From Subtercola sp. (GTDB taxonomy: Bacteria > Actinomycetota > Actinomycetes > Actinomycetales > Microbacteriaceae): a DNA stretch of 64,000 nt. Below the pieces are notes generated by a model that worked only from the letters and a program-made list of their open reading frames with translations, did no database searches and was not told the origin of the DNA. Positions 25,350 through 33,600 of the stretch are shown here, piece by piece. Both the position numbers and the translations under genes were made by a program. The DNA lies in assembly GCA_025463765.1 (NCBI GenBank), contig JAODBC010000093.1:62001-126000 (forward strand), read 5' to 3'. Every line of letters begins with the position of its first letter. Position 1 is the stretch's first letter.

Positions 25350-26987
25350 ATGTCTCAGGTACTCACCGCAGAGTCAACAACACAGCAGCAGACCACGGAG
25401 GTGTTCGACGCCCTCGTGATCGGTGCGGGCACATCTGGCCTGTATGAGCTGTACCTGCTCACCCAGCAGGGCCTGAACGTTCGCGGAATCGAAGCCGGCA
25501 GCAGCGTCGGCGGAACCTGGTACTGGAACCGCTACCCCGGCTGCCGTCTCGACTCTGAGAGCTTCACCTACCAGTACGCCTTTCCCGACGACGTGCTCGC
25601 GACGTGGAACTGGAAAGAGCTCTTCGCGGGCCAGCCCGAGCTCGAGAGTTACTTCAATGAGGTCGCCGACCACTACAACCTGCGTGCGAACATCGACTTC
25701 AATACCCGCGTCGCGTCGATGACCTTCGACGAGCAGAACAACCAGTGGACGGTAACCGCGGAGTCGGGAAAGACGTACATTGCTCGCGTCGTCGTCTCGG
25801 CGACCGGTCTGCTCTCGGCCCCGATCTACCCGCAGATCTCGGGAATGGAGACGTTCACGGGCGAGTCATACCACACCGGGCTCTGGCCCGACAAAGAGGT
25901 CACGTTCTCGGGCAAGAAGGTCATCGTTATCGGCACCGGTGCCAGTGGTGTTCAGGTCATCACCGAGATCGCTAAAGACGTCAGTCACCTCACAGTGTTC
26001 CAGCGCACGCCGAACTGGGTTATTCCGCTACGCAACCGCCCGCTCACCGACGACGACATGCAGCGCATTCGTGCCGGCTATCCCGAGATGTTCCCTAAGC
26101 TCCGTAATACCTGGAGCGGGTTCCTGCACAGCTGGGATCCCAAGCCGACGACCGACTACACCGATGAGGAATTGCGCGAGCGTTTCGAGACGGCCTACAA
26201 CTCGCCCGGTTTCGCGAAATGGTTCGGTCTGCCGAACGACATCGCTTTCGACGACGTCGCGAACCAGAAGTGGTGCGATTTCATGGCGGAGAAGATTCAC
26301 GAGATCGTGCCGGATCCCGAGCTCTCACGACTGCTCATCCCGAACCACCCGTTCGGCGCTAAGCGCGTGCCATGTGGAACGCATTACTTCGAGCTCTACA
26401 ACCAAGACAATGTCGAGCTCCTCTCGCTCGCCGAGCATCCGATTCTCGAGGTCACGTCCACCGGCGTGCGTACGCCAGACGGCGACATCGAGGCCGACAT
26501 GATCGTGTACGCGACCGGCTTCGAGGCTTTCGTGGGGGCGTTGAACCGCATGGATATCACCGGTCTCGGCGGCGCAAAACTCCGCGACAAGTGGGAAGAC
26601 GGCCCGAAGACGTTCCTGGGGCTCCAGGTCGCCGGCTTTCCGAACCTGTTCCTCATCGGCGGCCCGCACGGCAAAGGCGGCCATGGCAACTCGCCGCGCT
26701 GCGCCGAAGGCTCACTCGAGTGGATGGCGCTGCTGGTCGGCAAGCTGGCCCGCAACGAGCTGACACGGGTCGAAGCCACCCCCGAAGCCGAAGCGGAGTG
26801 GACCGAAACGGTCAACGCCTCTGGCATGGGCGGATTCATGGCCAAGACGAAGAACGCGTTCTTCGGAGACAACGTTCCCGGGCGCAAGCGGGCATTCCTC
26901 GCCTACACGGGTGCGCTGCCCGAGTTCGACGAGAGGCTGCGTACCATGGCTCAGAGCGGTTACCCCGGGCTGCAGATCACCGCCTGA
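25350..26987 (+). CDS. Baeyer-Villiger monooxygenase 2 (cyclohexanone monooxygenase-like)
   Basis: 545 residues from ATG 25350, placed by AGGAGGGG; the ORF-track start at 25332 is 18 bp too early. GAGTSGLYELYLL, GGTWYWNRYPGCRLDSES, the fingerprint FTGESYHTGLWP, GTGASGVQVI and YATGFEAFVGA are all typical of cyclohexanone/cyclopentadecanone-type class I enzymes of about 540 residues. It converts a cyclic ketone to a lactone using NADPH, FAD and O2. It follows the ligase gene, but has its own AT-rich promoter region. Confidence 0.95.
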   Translation: MSQVLTAESTTQQQTTEVFDALVIGAGTSGLYELYLLTQQGLNVRGIEAGSSVGGTWYWNRYPGCRLDSESFTYQYAFPDDVLATWNWKELFAGQPELESYFNEVADHYNLRANIDFNTRVASMTFDEQNNQWTVTAESGKTYIARVVVSATGLLSAPIYPQISGMETFTGESYHTGLWPDKEVTFSGKKVIVIGTGASGVQVITEIAKDVSHLTVFQRTPNWVIPLRNRPLTDDDMQRIRAGYPEMFPKLRNTWSGFLHSWDPKPTTDYTDEELRERFETAYNSPGFAKWFGLPNDIAFDDVANQKWCDFMAEKIHEIVPDPELSRLLIPNHPFGAKRVPCGTHYFELYNQDNVELLSLAEHPILEVTSTGVRTPDGDIEADMIVYATGFEAFVGALNRMDITGLGGAKLRDKWEDGPKTFLGLQVAGFPNLFLIGGPHGKGGHGNSPRCAEGSLEWMALLVGKLARNELTRVEATPEAEAEWTETVNASGMGGFMAKTKNAFFGDNVPGRKRAFLAYTGALPEFDERLRTMAQSGYPGLQITA

Positions 26988-26997
26988 CGCAAACACG

Positions 26998-27014
26998 TCG
27001 ACCTGCCTGGTCGA
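26998..27014. repeat. Inverted repeat before the large HTH protein 1
   Basis: TCGACC-TGCCT-GGTCGA is a perfect 6-bp inverted repeat 11 bp after the Baeyer-Villiger stop and 30 bp before ATG 27045. It could be an operator or a short terminator stem; no T-run follows. Confidence 0.35.
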
Positions 27015-27044
27015 GCATCGTCACGGCCGTAGACTGTGCGAGTC

Positions 27045-28691
27045 ATGGTTGAGAATGAATCGAGCATTTCCGATGCCCTCGAGGCTCTGGCTATTTCGCT
27101 CGGCGAGGCGGGTGCCGTTCCGGTCAGTGAACTAGCCCGGGCTCTCGAGCGGGCCGCTGAGCGTCTGCGCTATCGCGCGACCCCGGTGCCGGCTCCCGAT
27201 GACCTCGTGTCGCAGGCCGAAGCATCTCGGCGCATGGGCGTCAGCCGCCAGGCGGTGAACCAGTGGGTTCGTAAAGGCGTGCTGCGCACCTATGACACAG
27301 TGACGGATGCCGGCCGACACGGCCAGGGCGTATCGCTTTCTGAGGTGGCCGTCGCCGCGAACCGTGGTGCGCCCGAGGCGTTCCGGGCTGACAGGCGACG
27401 GGAGTTGACGACGTTTCTCGATGCACTTCCCCGTTCCGCGGCGGGCGGCCTGGCAGAGCAGATCCAGTCGTCTTTCGAGGCCGAACCCGACGAAGCCCGT
27501 TTCGCGAGCGAATTGCGCGTGTTGCGTGAATTCGTTGTGGCCGCCATGGACACCCGCGAACATCAGCGCGAGTTCACGGCGTCTGGTGTGCGCCAGCTCT
27601 CTGAGCTCAGCCCTACCTTCATCGTGGACCGGTCAAGCGACTTCGGCGCCACGGCCGAGTCGCTCGGGCTGCTCGTCGCATCGTCTGACGGGGTGGCGGG
27701 ATTCGACTCGGCCTCCACCGCCATGCTCGGCCTGCTCGGCATAGCGACAGTCGGCGCCCAGTTCGATGGGCCGGGCCGCAAGATCTCTGCGGCCATCGCA
27801 GAGGCCGCAGAATCCGTGTGGATGAGCGAGTGGCCCGAGCGGCTGTACGAAGCTGTCTTTCATGTCGGTGAAGGGTCGCCAAGCCCACTCACCCGGTACA
27901 CCTCGTCGCTGACCTACCTCGACAACAACAGATTTCTGCGGCAGGCACAGCAGTCGGGCGTCAGCATCTCGTATTCGCGTGGCCCCGGCCCCATCCTGCC
28001 CCAGCGCTTCTTCGGAGCACCGATCTTCGCCGACATTCTCGGGCACCACGGTCGGCGCGGCGGTTCACCCTGGGCTTTCACCTCGTCAGCGGCCGAATCG
28101 GTCGGGCAACCGCTGAGAACGCCGAGCGCGGTAAACCCGTTTCGCATCTTCAATTACGAATTCGGGCTGCTCGACACATCGATCCACGGCATCCGCCGAT
28201 ATTGTTATTCGGCTGACGACGCCCGCGACGAGCTGAAGCGCACGGTAGCCGAGCTCGGCCCCGAGCAACGAACGATATACATCGACACCGCGATCGACAC
28301 CTTGGCGCGAACGCTCGGCAGTACGCCGGTCGAACTCGCAGTGATCGACGATCGCAAGAACTTCGACTGGTGGAAAGACCACATCATCCGCGCCTCAGAG
28401 CGAGAGATCGTGCTCGGCCTTCGCGACGAGCGAGCGCGCACTGTGGCTCACGCCTTACTCGTTCACACCAGCATGCTGCCCGATCTGGTGAATGCCGCAG
28501 ACAACGACAGCGCTCTGCGCGATCGCCTGCGCATCTACGTCAAGAATCTCGAATTCGAGGTCGTCGACGCTCGCTACCGCGACGACCTGCGCCTGGGAGT
28601 GGCTCGAATCGTGAAAGAAGGAGGTCTGGCGCTCGACGCCCCGTCGGCCAGACGGCTCGCCGAGGCCGAGATCGCGAGCTATCTGAAGTGA
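27045..28691 (+). CDS. Large HTH protein 1: N-terminal helix-turn-helix plus about 450-residue unknown domain
   Basis: 548 residues. Residues 1-45 form a helical segment (ALEALAISLGEAGAVPVSELARALERA). Residues 55-100 are a MerR/excisionase-like HTH (SQAEASRRMGVSRQAVNQWVRKGVL, then SLSEVAVAAN). The rest matches no domain I know, but is strongly shared with the 39991 gene: LLGIATVGAQF, SRGPGPILPQRFFGAPI, HGIRRYCYS and FDWWKDHIIRASEREIVLGLRDE...RDRLRIYVKNLEFEVVDARY. There is no ribosome site; TAGACT ends 9 bp before ATG, so the mRNA may be leaderless. Probably a regulator with a large sensor or enzymatic domain. Confidence 0.82.
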   Translation: MVENESSISDALEALAISLGEAGAVPVSELARALERAAERLRYRATPVPAPDDLVSQAEASRRMGVSRQAVNQWVRKGVLRTYDTVTDAGRHGQGVSLSEVAVAANRGAPEAFRADRRRELTTFLDALPRSAAGGLAEQIQSSFEAEPDEARFASELRVLREFVVAAMDTREHQREFTASGVRQLSELSPTFIVDRSSDFGATAESLGLLVASSDGVAGFDSASTAMLGLLGIATVGAQFDGPGRKISAAIAEAAESVWMSEWPERLYEAVFHVGEGSPSPLTRYTSSLTYLDNNRFLRQAQQSGVSISYSRGPGPILPQRFFGAPIFADILGHHGRRGGSPWAFTSSAAESVGQPLRTPSAVNPFRIFNYEFGLLDTSIHGIRRYCYSADDARDELKRTVAELGPEQRTIYIDTAIDTLARTLGSTPVELAVIDDRKNFDWWKDHIIRASEREIVLGLRDERARTVAHALLVHTSMLPDLVNAADNDSALRDRLRIYVKNLEFEVVDARYRDDLRLGVARIVKEGGLALDAPSARRLAEAEIASYLK

Positions 28692-28913
28692 TCGCTGTTT
28701 GAGCGATACAGTCATGCTGTAATTATGCGCGAAGATCGCGCTTGGCGTACCCGGGTCGTGTCGTATCGACAAGAGGTGCACGATGGCCTCGAAGCGGTGC
28801 CTGCTGCCTTGATCGGGCCTTTCAGCGGCCAGAATTTCGATAAAACTCCCGCATTCGCGCCGCATCGGCTCCCTAATATGTTCTTCCGTCATCCTAACTT
28901 GTTTTGATCATAG

Positions 28914-28930
28914 CTAGAAGACTATTGTAA
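28914..28930 (+). promoter_or_regulatory. Operator-like site F with -10 TATTGT (leaderless start)
   Basis: CTAGAAGACTATTGTAA matches the 17-bp element well. Its TATTGT, 10 bp before ATG 28939, is a plausible -10. There is no ribosome-binding sequence, so the downstream mRNA may start at the ATG. Confidence 0.45.
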
Positions 28931-28938
28931 AGATCACT

Positions 28939-31443
28939 ATGAGCGACTCCACCGCCCCTGACGAAGCGCAGCCTATGCCTTTGGCAGGTATTCGCGTTCT
29001 CGACCTATCCCGCGTCGTATCCGGCCCGTTCGGGTCATTACTGCTGGCCGATCTCGGCGCGGAGGTGATCCGGGTCGAGTCCATTCCCGGGGCACGGCAG
29101 CCGGTAGAGACGGTAGCCAGCCCGCTCACAGAAGAAGAGGCCTTTGCCTGGGGTCTGCACCGCAACAAGCACTCGATCGCGATCGACCTGAAGAGCGCGG
29201 CCGGCCGCGAGATCATCTACAAGCTCGTCGGCGAAGCAGATATCGTTTACGACAACTTCAGGCCCGGAGTGATGGAGCGACTCGGGCTCTCGCACGATGC
29301 GCTCCTTGCTCAGAATCCGTCGATCATCACCTGTTCGCTCTCGGGGTTCGGCGGCGACGGCCCCTGGGCGAGGATGCCCGCATACGACCCGATTGTGCAG
29401 GCCATGTCGGGAACGATGAGCTTCACCAAACTCTCTCTCGACGGCGTGCCCGTTCGCTGGGGCATTCCGATCGGCGACCTCTTCGCAGGCATCATCGCCG
29501 CGATCGGAATCGTGGCCGCGACTATTCATCGCGACAAGACCGGCGTCGGGCAGCACATCGATGTGTCGATGCTCGACGTGATGCTCGCACTCAACACCTA
29601 CCGAGTTCCCCAGGCGCTGACGTTCGAGAACGAACCCGTTCCGTCGCCGTTCGAAGGCGGCCAAGGCACGGTGCCGTTCGGCAACTTCGAGTGCAGCGAC
29701 GGGTGGGTGGCGCTGTGCATCAGTCAGCGCATGTGGAAGACGGCGTGCACCATCATGCAACGGCCTGACCTCATCGTCGACGAACGCTTCTCGACCAATC
29801 TCGCTCGCAACACCAATCGCGACGAACTGATCGCGATTCTGCAGGGCGTTTTCAAAACTCGCACCGCCGACGACTGGCAGGCCGAGATGATGTCTTCAGG
29901 TGTGGTCGTCGGCAAGGTGACCGGGGTCGGCGATGTCTTCAACCACCCTCAGGTTCTGGGGCGCGGCATGGCGGTCAAGATCAGCGATAAAGCCGGCCGC
30001 ACGGCGACCGTCGCCGGCGACTCGCTGAAGTTCAGCGATGTCGACACCTGGTGGGCGCCGCGCGAGGCGGGCGCCGACAGCGCCCTCGTGCTCGGTTCTC
30101 TACTGCGCCTCAGCACCGACGAATTGAACCAGCTCGACGAGGCACGCGTGATTCACCTAGGCGACCCGACGGGCGGTGCTCCGTTGATCGAGCGCACGCC
30201 GCACGTTGTGCAGCCTGCTAAGGATGCCGCACCCACCGATCGCCCCTTGAAGGGCTCGATCGTGCTCGAGCTGAACGGCGACGAGCCGAGCAAGTGCTTC
30301 GCCGGGCAACTGCTCGCCGATCTGGGCGCCCGCGTCATTCGGGTGGATCGGCCCGCCGGGCAGAACGTCGAACCGTACCCGGACGAGGCACGCGAAGCGG
30401 CCTTCCGTGCCGCGCTGAACCGAGGCAAGCAGAGTGTCACCGCCGACCTCAAGCAACCAGAAGGCGCAGCGTTCTTCAAAGACCTGGTGGCTCGGGCCGA
30501 CGTCGTGCTCGACAACTACCGGCCAGGTGTGCTCACCCGGCTCGGCATCGACGGAGCTTCGCTTCGCGAAGTGAACCCGCGAGTCATCTCGACTTCCATC
30601 ACGGGCTTCGGCCACACGGGGCCGTGGAGTTCGTACCCGGCATTCGACAACGCCATCCAGGCCCTCGGCGGCGGAATGAGCATCACCGTCGATCCATCGC
30701 AGCCCGAAATCCCGATCCGCTGGGGCAACCCGATCGGCGGACTGACCGGAGCGATGTTCGCCGCACTCGGAACGGTCGCCGCCCTTCGTCGTCGCGAGTC
30801 GACCGGTGTGGGTGAGCAACTCGACATCAGCTTGCTCGACTCGCAAGTCGCGCTCTTGTCGTATCGAGTTCCTCAGGCCGTGACGGTGGGTCGGCTCTTT
30901 CTGCCAGAGCCGCGACGCGGCGGCAGTGGTTCGCTGCCCTTCGGCGCATTCCGTTGCGGTGACGGGCGCTACTTCGTCATCTGCATCACGCCTCAGTTCT
31001 GGCACCGGTTCTGTGAGACGGCCGGGCATCCGGAGTGGGCCGAAGACCCGCGTTTCGTCACGGAACCGCTGCGCCGTGCCAATGAGCAAGAGTTGTACGA
31101 CGTGGTCGAGCCGAGCTTTCTCGCCCGCACCGCCGACGACTGGCAGAGCGAGTATTTCGAGGCGAATCTGCCGGGTGCCGTGGTGCTCACCACCTCAGAG
31201 GCGTTCAGTCAGCCCCAGGCGCTCGCTCGCGGAATGCGCATCACCATTCCCGACGATGAGATCACGGGGGGCATTGAGGTGGCGAATTCGCCGTTGAAGT
31301 TCTCGGTGTCGGCGCCGGTACCTCCGCTCGGCGCTCCGATACCCGGTCGCGACACCGCCGCCGTGGCCGCGGAGTTCGGTCTTACAGCGCCGCTCGTCGA
31401 AGTCGACTCTCCCGCCGCGCGCTGGGGACGCCTGCCGGCCTGA
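28939..31443 (+). CDS. Fused double-domain class III CoA-transferase, copy 2
   Basis: 834 residues, two CaiB/BaiF halves (about 15-405 and 425-815). The N-half has IRVLDLSRVVSGPFGSLLLADLGAEVIRVE and DNFRPGVMERLGL; the C-half has SIVLELNGDEPSKCFAGQLLADLGARVIRVD and DNYRPGVLTRLGI. The catalytic Asp is present in the N-half (PIGDLFAG), but is Gly in the C-half (PIGGLTGA), the reverse of the other fused copy at 16815. It would move CoA onto a pathway acid. Monocistronic, with a probable leaderless start at ATG 28939. The 247-bp gap upstream has no convincing gene. Confidence 0.88.
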   Translation: MSDSTAPDEAQPMPLAGIRVLDLSRVVSGPFGSLLLADLGAEVIRVESIPGARQPVETVASPLTEEEAFAWGLHRNKHSIAIDLKSAAGREIIYKLVGEADIVYDNFRPGVMERLGLSHDALLAQNPSIITCSLSGFGGDGPWARMPAYDPIVQAMSGTMSFTKLSLDGVPVRWGIPIGDLFAGIIAAIGIVAATIHRDKTGVGQHIDVSMLDVMLALNTYRVPQALTFENEPVPSPFEGGQGTVPFGNFECSDGWVALCISQRMWKTACTIMQRPDLIVDERFSTNLARNTNRDELIAILQGVFKTRTADDWQAEMMSSGVVVGKVTGVGDVFNHPQVLGRGMAVKISDKAGRTATVAGDSLKFSDVDTWWAPREAGADSALVLGSLLRLSTDELNQLDEARVIHLGDPTGGAPLIERTPHVVQPAKDAAPTDRPLKGSIVLELNGDEPSKCFAGQLLADLGARVIRVDRPAGQNVEPYPDEAREAAFRAALNRGKQSVTADLKQPEGAAFFKDLVARADVVLDNYRPGVLTRLGIDGASLREVNPRVISTSITGFGHTGPWSSYPAFDNAIQALGGGMSITVDPSQPEIPIRWGNPIGGLTGAMFAALGTVAALRRRESTGVGEQLDISLLDSQVALLSYRVPQAVTVGRLFLPEPRRGGSGSLPFGAFRCGDGRYFVICITPQFWHRFCETAGHPEWAEDPRFVTEPLRRANEQELYDVVEPSFLARTADDWQSEYFEANLPGAVVLTTSEAFSQPQALARGMRITIPDDEITGGIEVANSPLKFSVSAPVPPLGAPIPGRDTAAVAAEFGLTAPLVEVDSPAARWGRLPA

Positions 31444-31529
31444 CGGCGTGCGCTCGGGACGCCTGGCCTGACTCCACACAGCACACGGCTGACCTGCGGC
31501 CAGAGCGACGACACCCGGAGCGCAGCCCG

Positions 31530-32441
31530 CTAGCGCTTGGCTCCGGGCGGAAGGTCTTTGCCTCCACGGGCGGAGGCCGCCGCCTTGCGCCATTGCACCG
31601 CGCCATCTTCCACGGTCGCGTGCGCGACTTCGCCGTTGTGAATCTCCGCCCAGTGGGCGTGATTCATCTGGTGGATGTTGAAGGCAGCCTGAAGTGCGGT
31701 GTAGAAGCCCTGGTTGTCTTGCGTCTGATTGACCGCCTCCTTGATCAGCAGCGCGGTCACCGTCGGGAGTTTCGCGATCTCACGCGCATAGTCGAGAGTG
31801 CGCTCGACGAGCTCGTTCGCCGGAAAGATCTGCGAAACCATACCGAGAAGATGAGCCTCGTCGATGCCGACGCTTCCGCCCGTGAGCAGCAACTCTTTCG
31901 CTCGGCGAGCGCCGAACTCCCACGGATGCGCGAAGTACTCGACGCCGCACATGCCGAGGCGGGTTCCGACCGGGTCGGAGAAGGTCGTGCCTTCGGCGCC
32001 CACGATCAGATCACATGACCACGCGAGCGTCAGCCCGGCTGCGAAGACCTGACCCTGCACCTGCGCGATGGTTATCTTGCGAAGGTTCCGCCACCGCAAT
32101 GCGTTCTGGTAGTAATAGTGCCATTCCTGCACCATGCGTTTCTCGAGGCTGACCTTGGTGGCGCCGTTGGATGAGAAGGAGGGGTGCTGATCGGGCCCGG
32201 GCGCACGTTCGATCTTGCGGTCGGGAGTGCCCATGTCGTGCCCGGCTGAGAAGGTATCGCCGTTACCGGCGAGAATGACCACACGTACGGTGTCATCTGC
32301 CTCAGCGGCCAGAAACGCCTCGTCGAGTTCGACGAGCATCGTTCGGCTCTGAGCGTTGCGATAGCGCGGGCGATTCAGAGTGATGCGCGCAATGGCGCCC
32401 TCGTCGAGCAATTCGTACGTGAGTGCTGTGTACTCGGTCAT
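31530..32441 (-). CDS. Crotonase-family protein, tandem copy 2
   Basis: 303 residues from ATG 32441, preceded by AAGGAGG. ITLNRPRYRNAQSR, GDTFSAGHDMG and VQGQVFAAGLTLAWSCDLIV are crotonase oxyanion loops. The usual GGGCEL Glu is replaced (AAGLTL), so a plain hydratase mechanism is unlikely. It is nearly the same protein as its upstream neighbour at 32488, apart from a slightly longer C-terminus. The pair is probably a tandem duplication co-transcribed from the 33443 promoter region. A C-C bond hydrolase or isomerase role is possible. Confidence 0.86.
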   Translation of the reverse strand: MTEYTALTYELLDEGAIARITLNRPRYRNAQSRTMLVELDEAFLAAEADDTVRVVILAGNGDTFSAGHDMGTPDRKIERAPGPDQHPSFSSNGATKVSLEKRMVQEWHYYYQNALRWRNLRKITIAQVQGQVFAAGLTLAWSCDLIVGAEGTTFSDPVGTRLGMCGVEYFAHPWEFGARRAKELLLTGGSVGIDEAHLLGMVSQIFPANELVERTLDYAREIAKLPTVTALLIKEAVNQTQDNQGFYTALQAAFNIHQMNHAHWAEIHNGEVAHATVEDGAVQWRKAAASARGGKDLPPGAKR

Positions 32442-32487
32442 CGAGCCTCCTTCTTCATGGGAACCTAGCGCCGAGCCGAGCTCCCCG

Positions 32488-33384
32488 TCAGGCCCGGCCC
32501 GGCTGCGCGCGGGCGGCCGCCGACTTCCAGTTGACAGCGCCGTCTTCCTGCTTCGCGTGAGCGACCTCGCCGTGATGCACCTCGGCCCAATGAGCATGAT
32601 TGAGCTGGTGGATGCTGAATGACGCGTTCAGAGCGTTGTGGAAGCCCTGAATGTCTTGCGTCTGGTTGACCGATTCTTTGATCAGCAGTGCGGTGATAGA
32701 CGGACGACGTGCGATCTCCCGGGCGTAGTCCAGCGTGCGCTCCGCCAGTTCGTCTGCCGGGTAGATCTGACTCACCATGCCGAGCCGATGGGCCTCCTCC
32801 GCATCGACTGACCCTCCTGTGAGCAAGAGCTCCTTCGTGCGACGTGCGCCGAACTCCCACGGGTGGGCGAAGTACTCGACACCGCACATCCCCAGACGAA
32901 CACCGACTGGGTCGGAATAGGTGGTGCCCTCAGCCGCGACGATGAGATCGCACGCCCAGGCCAACATCAGACCCGCAGCAAAGATCTGACCGTGTGTCTC
33001 GGCGATCGTGATCTTGCGAAGGTTGCGCCACCGCAGGGTGTTCTGAAAGAAGTAGTGCCACTCCTGAAGCATGCGCTTCTCCAGGCTCACCTTGGTGGCG
33101 CCGTTGGACTGGAAGGTCGGGTGCTGCAGCGGCCCAGGCTCGCGCTCGTTCACGCGCTCTGTCGTGCCCATGTCGTGGCCAGAAGAGAACGACTCCCCCG
33201 CCCCCGCCAGAATCACGACACGGCACGTGTCATCTGATTCTGCCCGCAGCATGGCCTCATCGAGTTCGACCAGCAGAGTTCTGTGCTGAGCGTTGCGGTA
33301 GCGCGGTCGATTCAGAGTGATCCGAACGATCGTTCCCTCGTCGAGGGTTTCATAAAGAATCGAATCGTATTCGGGCTCGGTCAT
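32488..33384 (-). CDS. Crotonase-family protein, tandem copy 1
   Basis: 298 residues; ATG 33384 after GAGGAACGACG. The sequence blocks match its downstream neighbour almost throughout (NGATKVSLEKRM, LRWRNLRKITIA, RLGMCGVEYFAHPWEFGARR, NQTQD, HQLNHAHWAE). As there, the active-site Glu of classic enoyl-CoA hydratases is missing (AAGLMLAWACD). Both carry an unusual VEYFAHPW segment where the second catalytic Glu region lies. Divergent from the acyl-CoA dehydrogenase pair. Specific reaction not assigned. Confidence 0.86.
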   Translation of the reverse strand: MTEPEYDSILYETLDEGTIVRITLNRPRYRNAQHRTLLVELDEAMLRAESDDTCRVVILAGAGESFSSGHDMGTTERVNEREPGPLQHPTFQSNGATKVSLEKRMLQEWHYFFQNTLRWRNLRKITIAETHGQIFAAGLMLAWACDLIVAAEGTTYSDPVGVRLGMCGVEYFAHPWEFGARRTKELLLTGGSVDAEEAHRLGMVSQIYPADELAERTLDYAREIARRPSITALLIKESVNQTQDIQGFHNALNASFSIHQLNHAHWAEVHHGEVAHAKQEDGAVNWKSAAARAQPGRA

Positions 33385-33442
33385 CGTCGTTCCTCACTGA
33401 GGCTCTGCAGGCGAAAGGGGCAGGCCAGGCGGTGGTCAGCCT

Positions 33443-33464
33443 CTATTATGTCTAAATAATCTTA
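33443..33464. promoter_or_regulatory. AT-rich palindromic element H
   Basis: The core ATTATGTCTAAATAAT plus CTTA is the same block as element G at 23464, differing at two central bases. It lies 58 bp from the crotonase start in the region divergent to the acyl-CoA dehydrogenases. Confidence 0.55.
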
Positions 33465-33533
33465 GGCCATCATTAGTCTGATCAGCTGCGGGATTGCCGA
33501 GGGCGTTAAGAATCTCAATTCTGTTACAGTGGT

Positions 33534-33550
33534 CTTCAACACAATAGTAA
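33534..33550. promoter_or_regulatory. 17-bp operator-like site I
   Basis: CTTCAACACAATAGTAA, 50 bp before the first acyl-CoA dehydrogenase start, matches the recurring 17-bp element and is close to site D (CTTGAACACAATTGAAT). Confidence 0.45.
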
Positions 33551-33600
33551 TCCGTCGGCCCGACGCAGCGGCTTACGGCACAGCGACGGCGAGGGAACAG

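Noticed and set aside
28725-28907. 60-residue ORF between the HTH gene and the CoA-transferase
   Set aside because: No ribosome site, no recognisable content, and it runs into the promoter region of the next gene.
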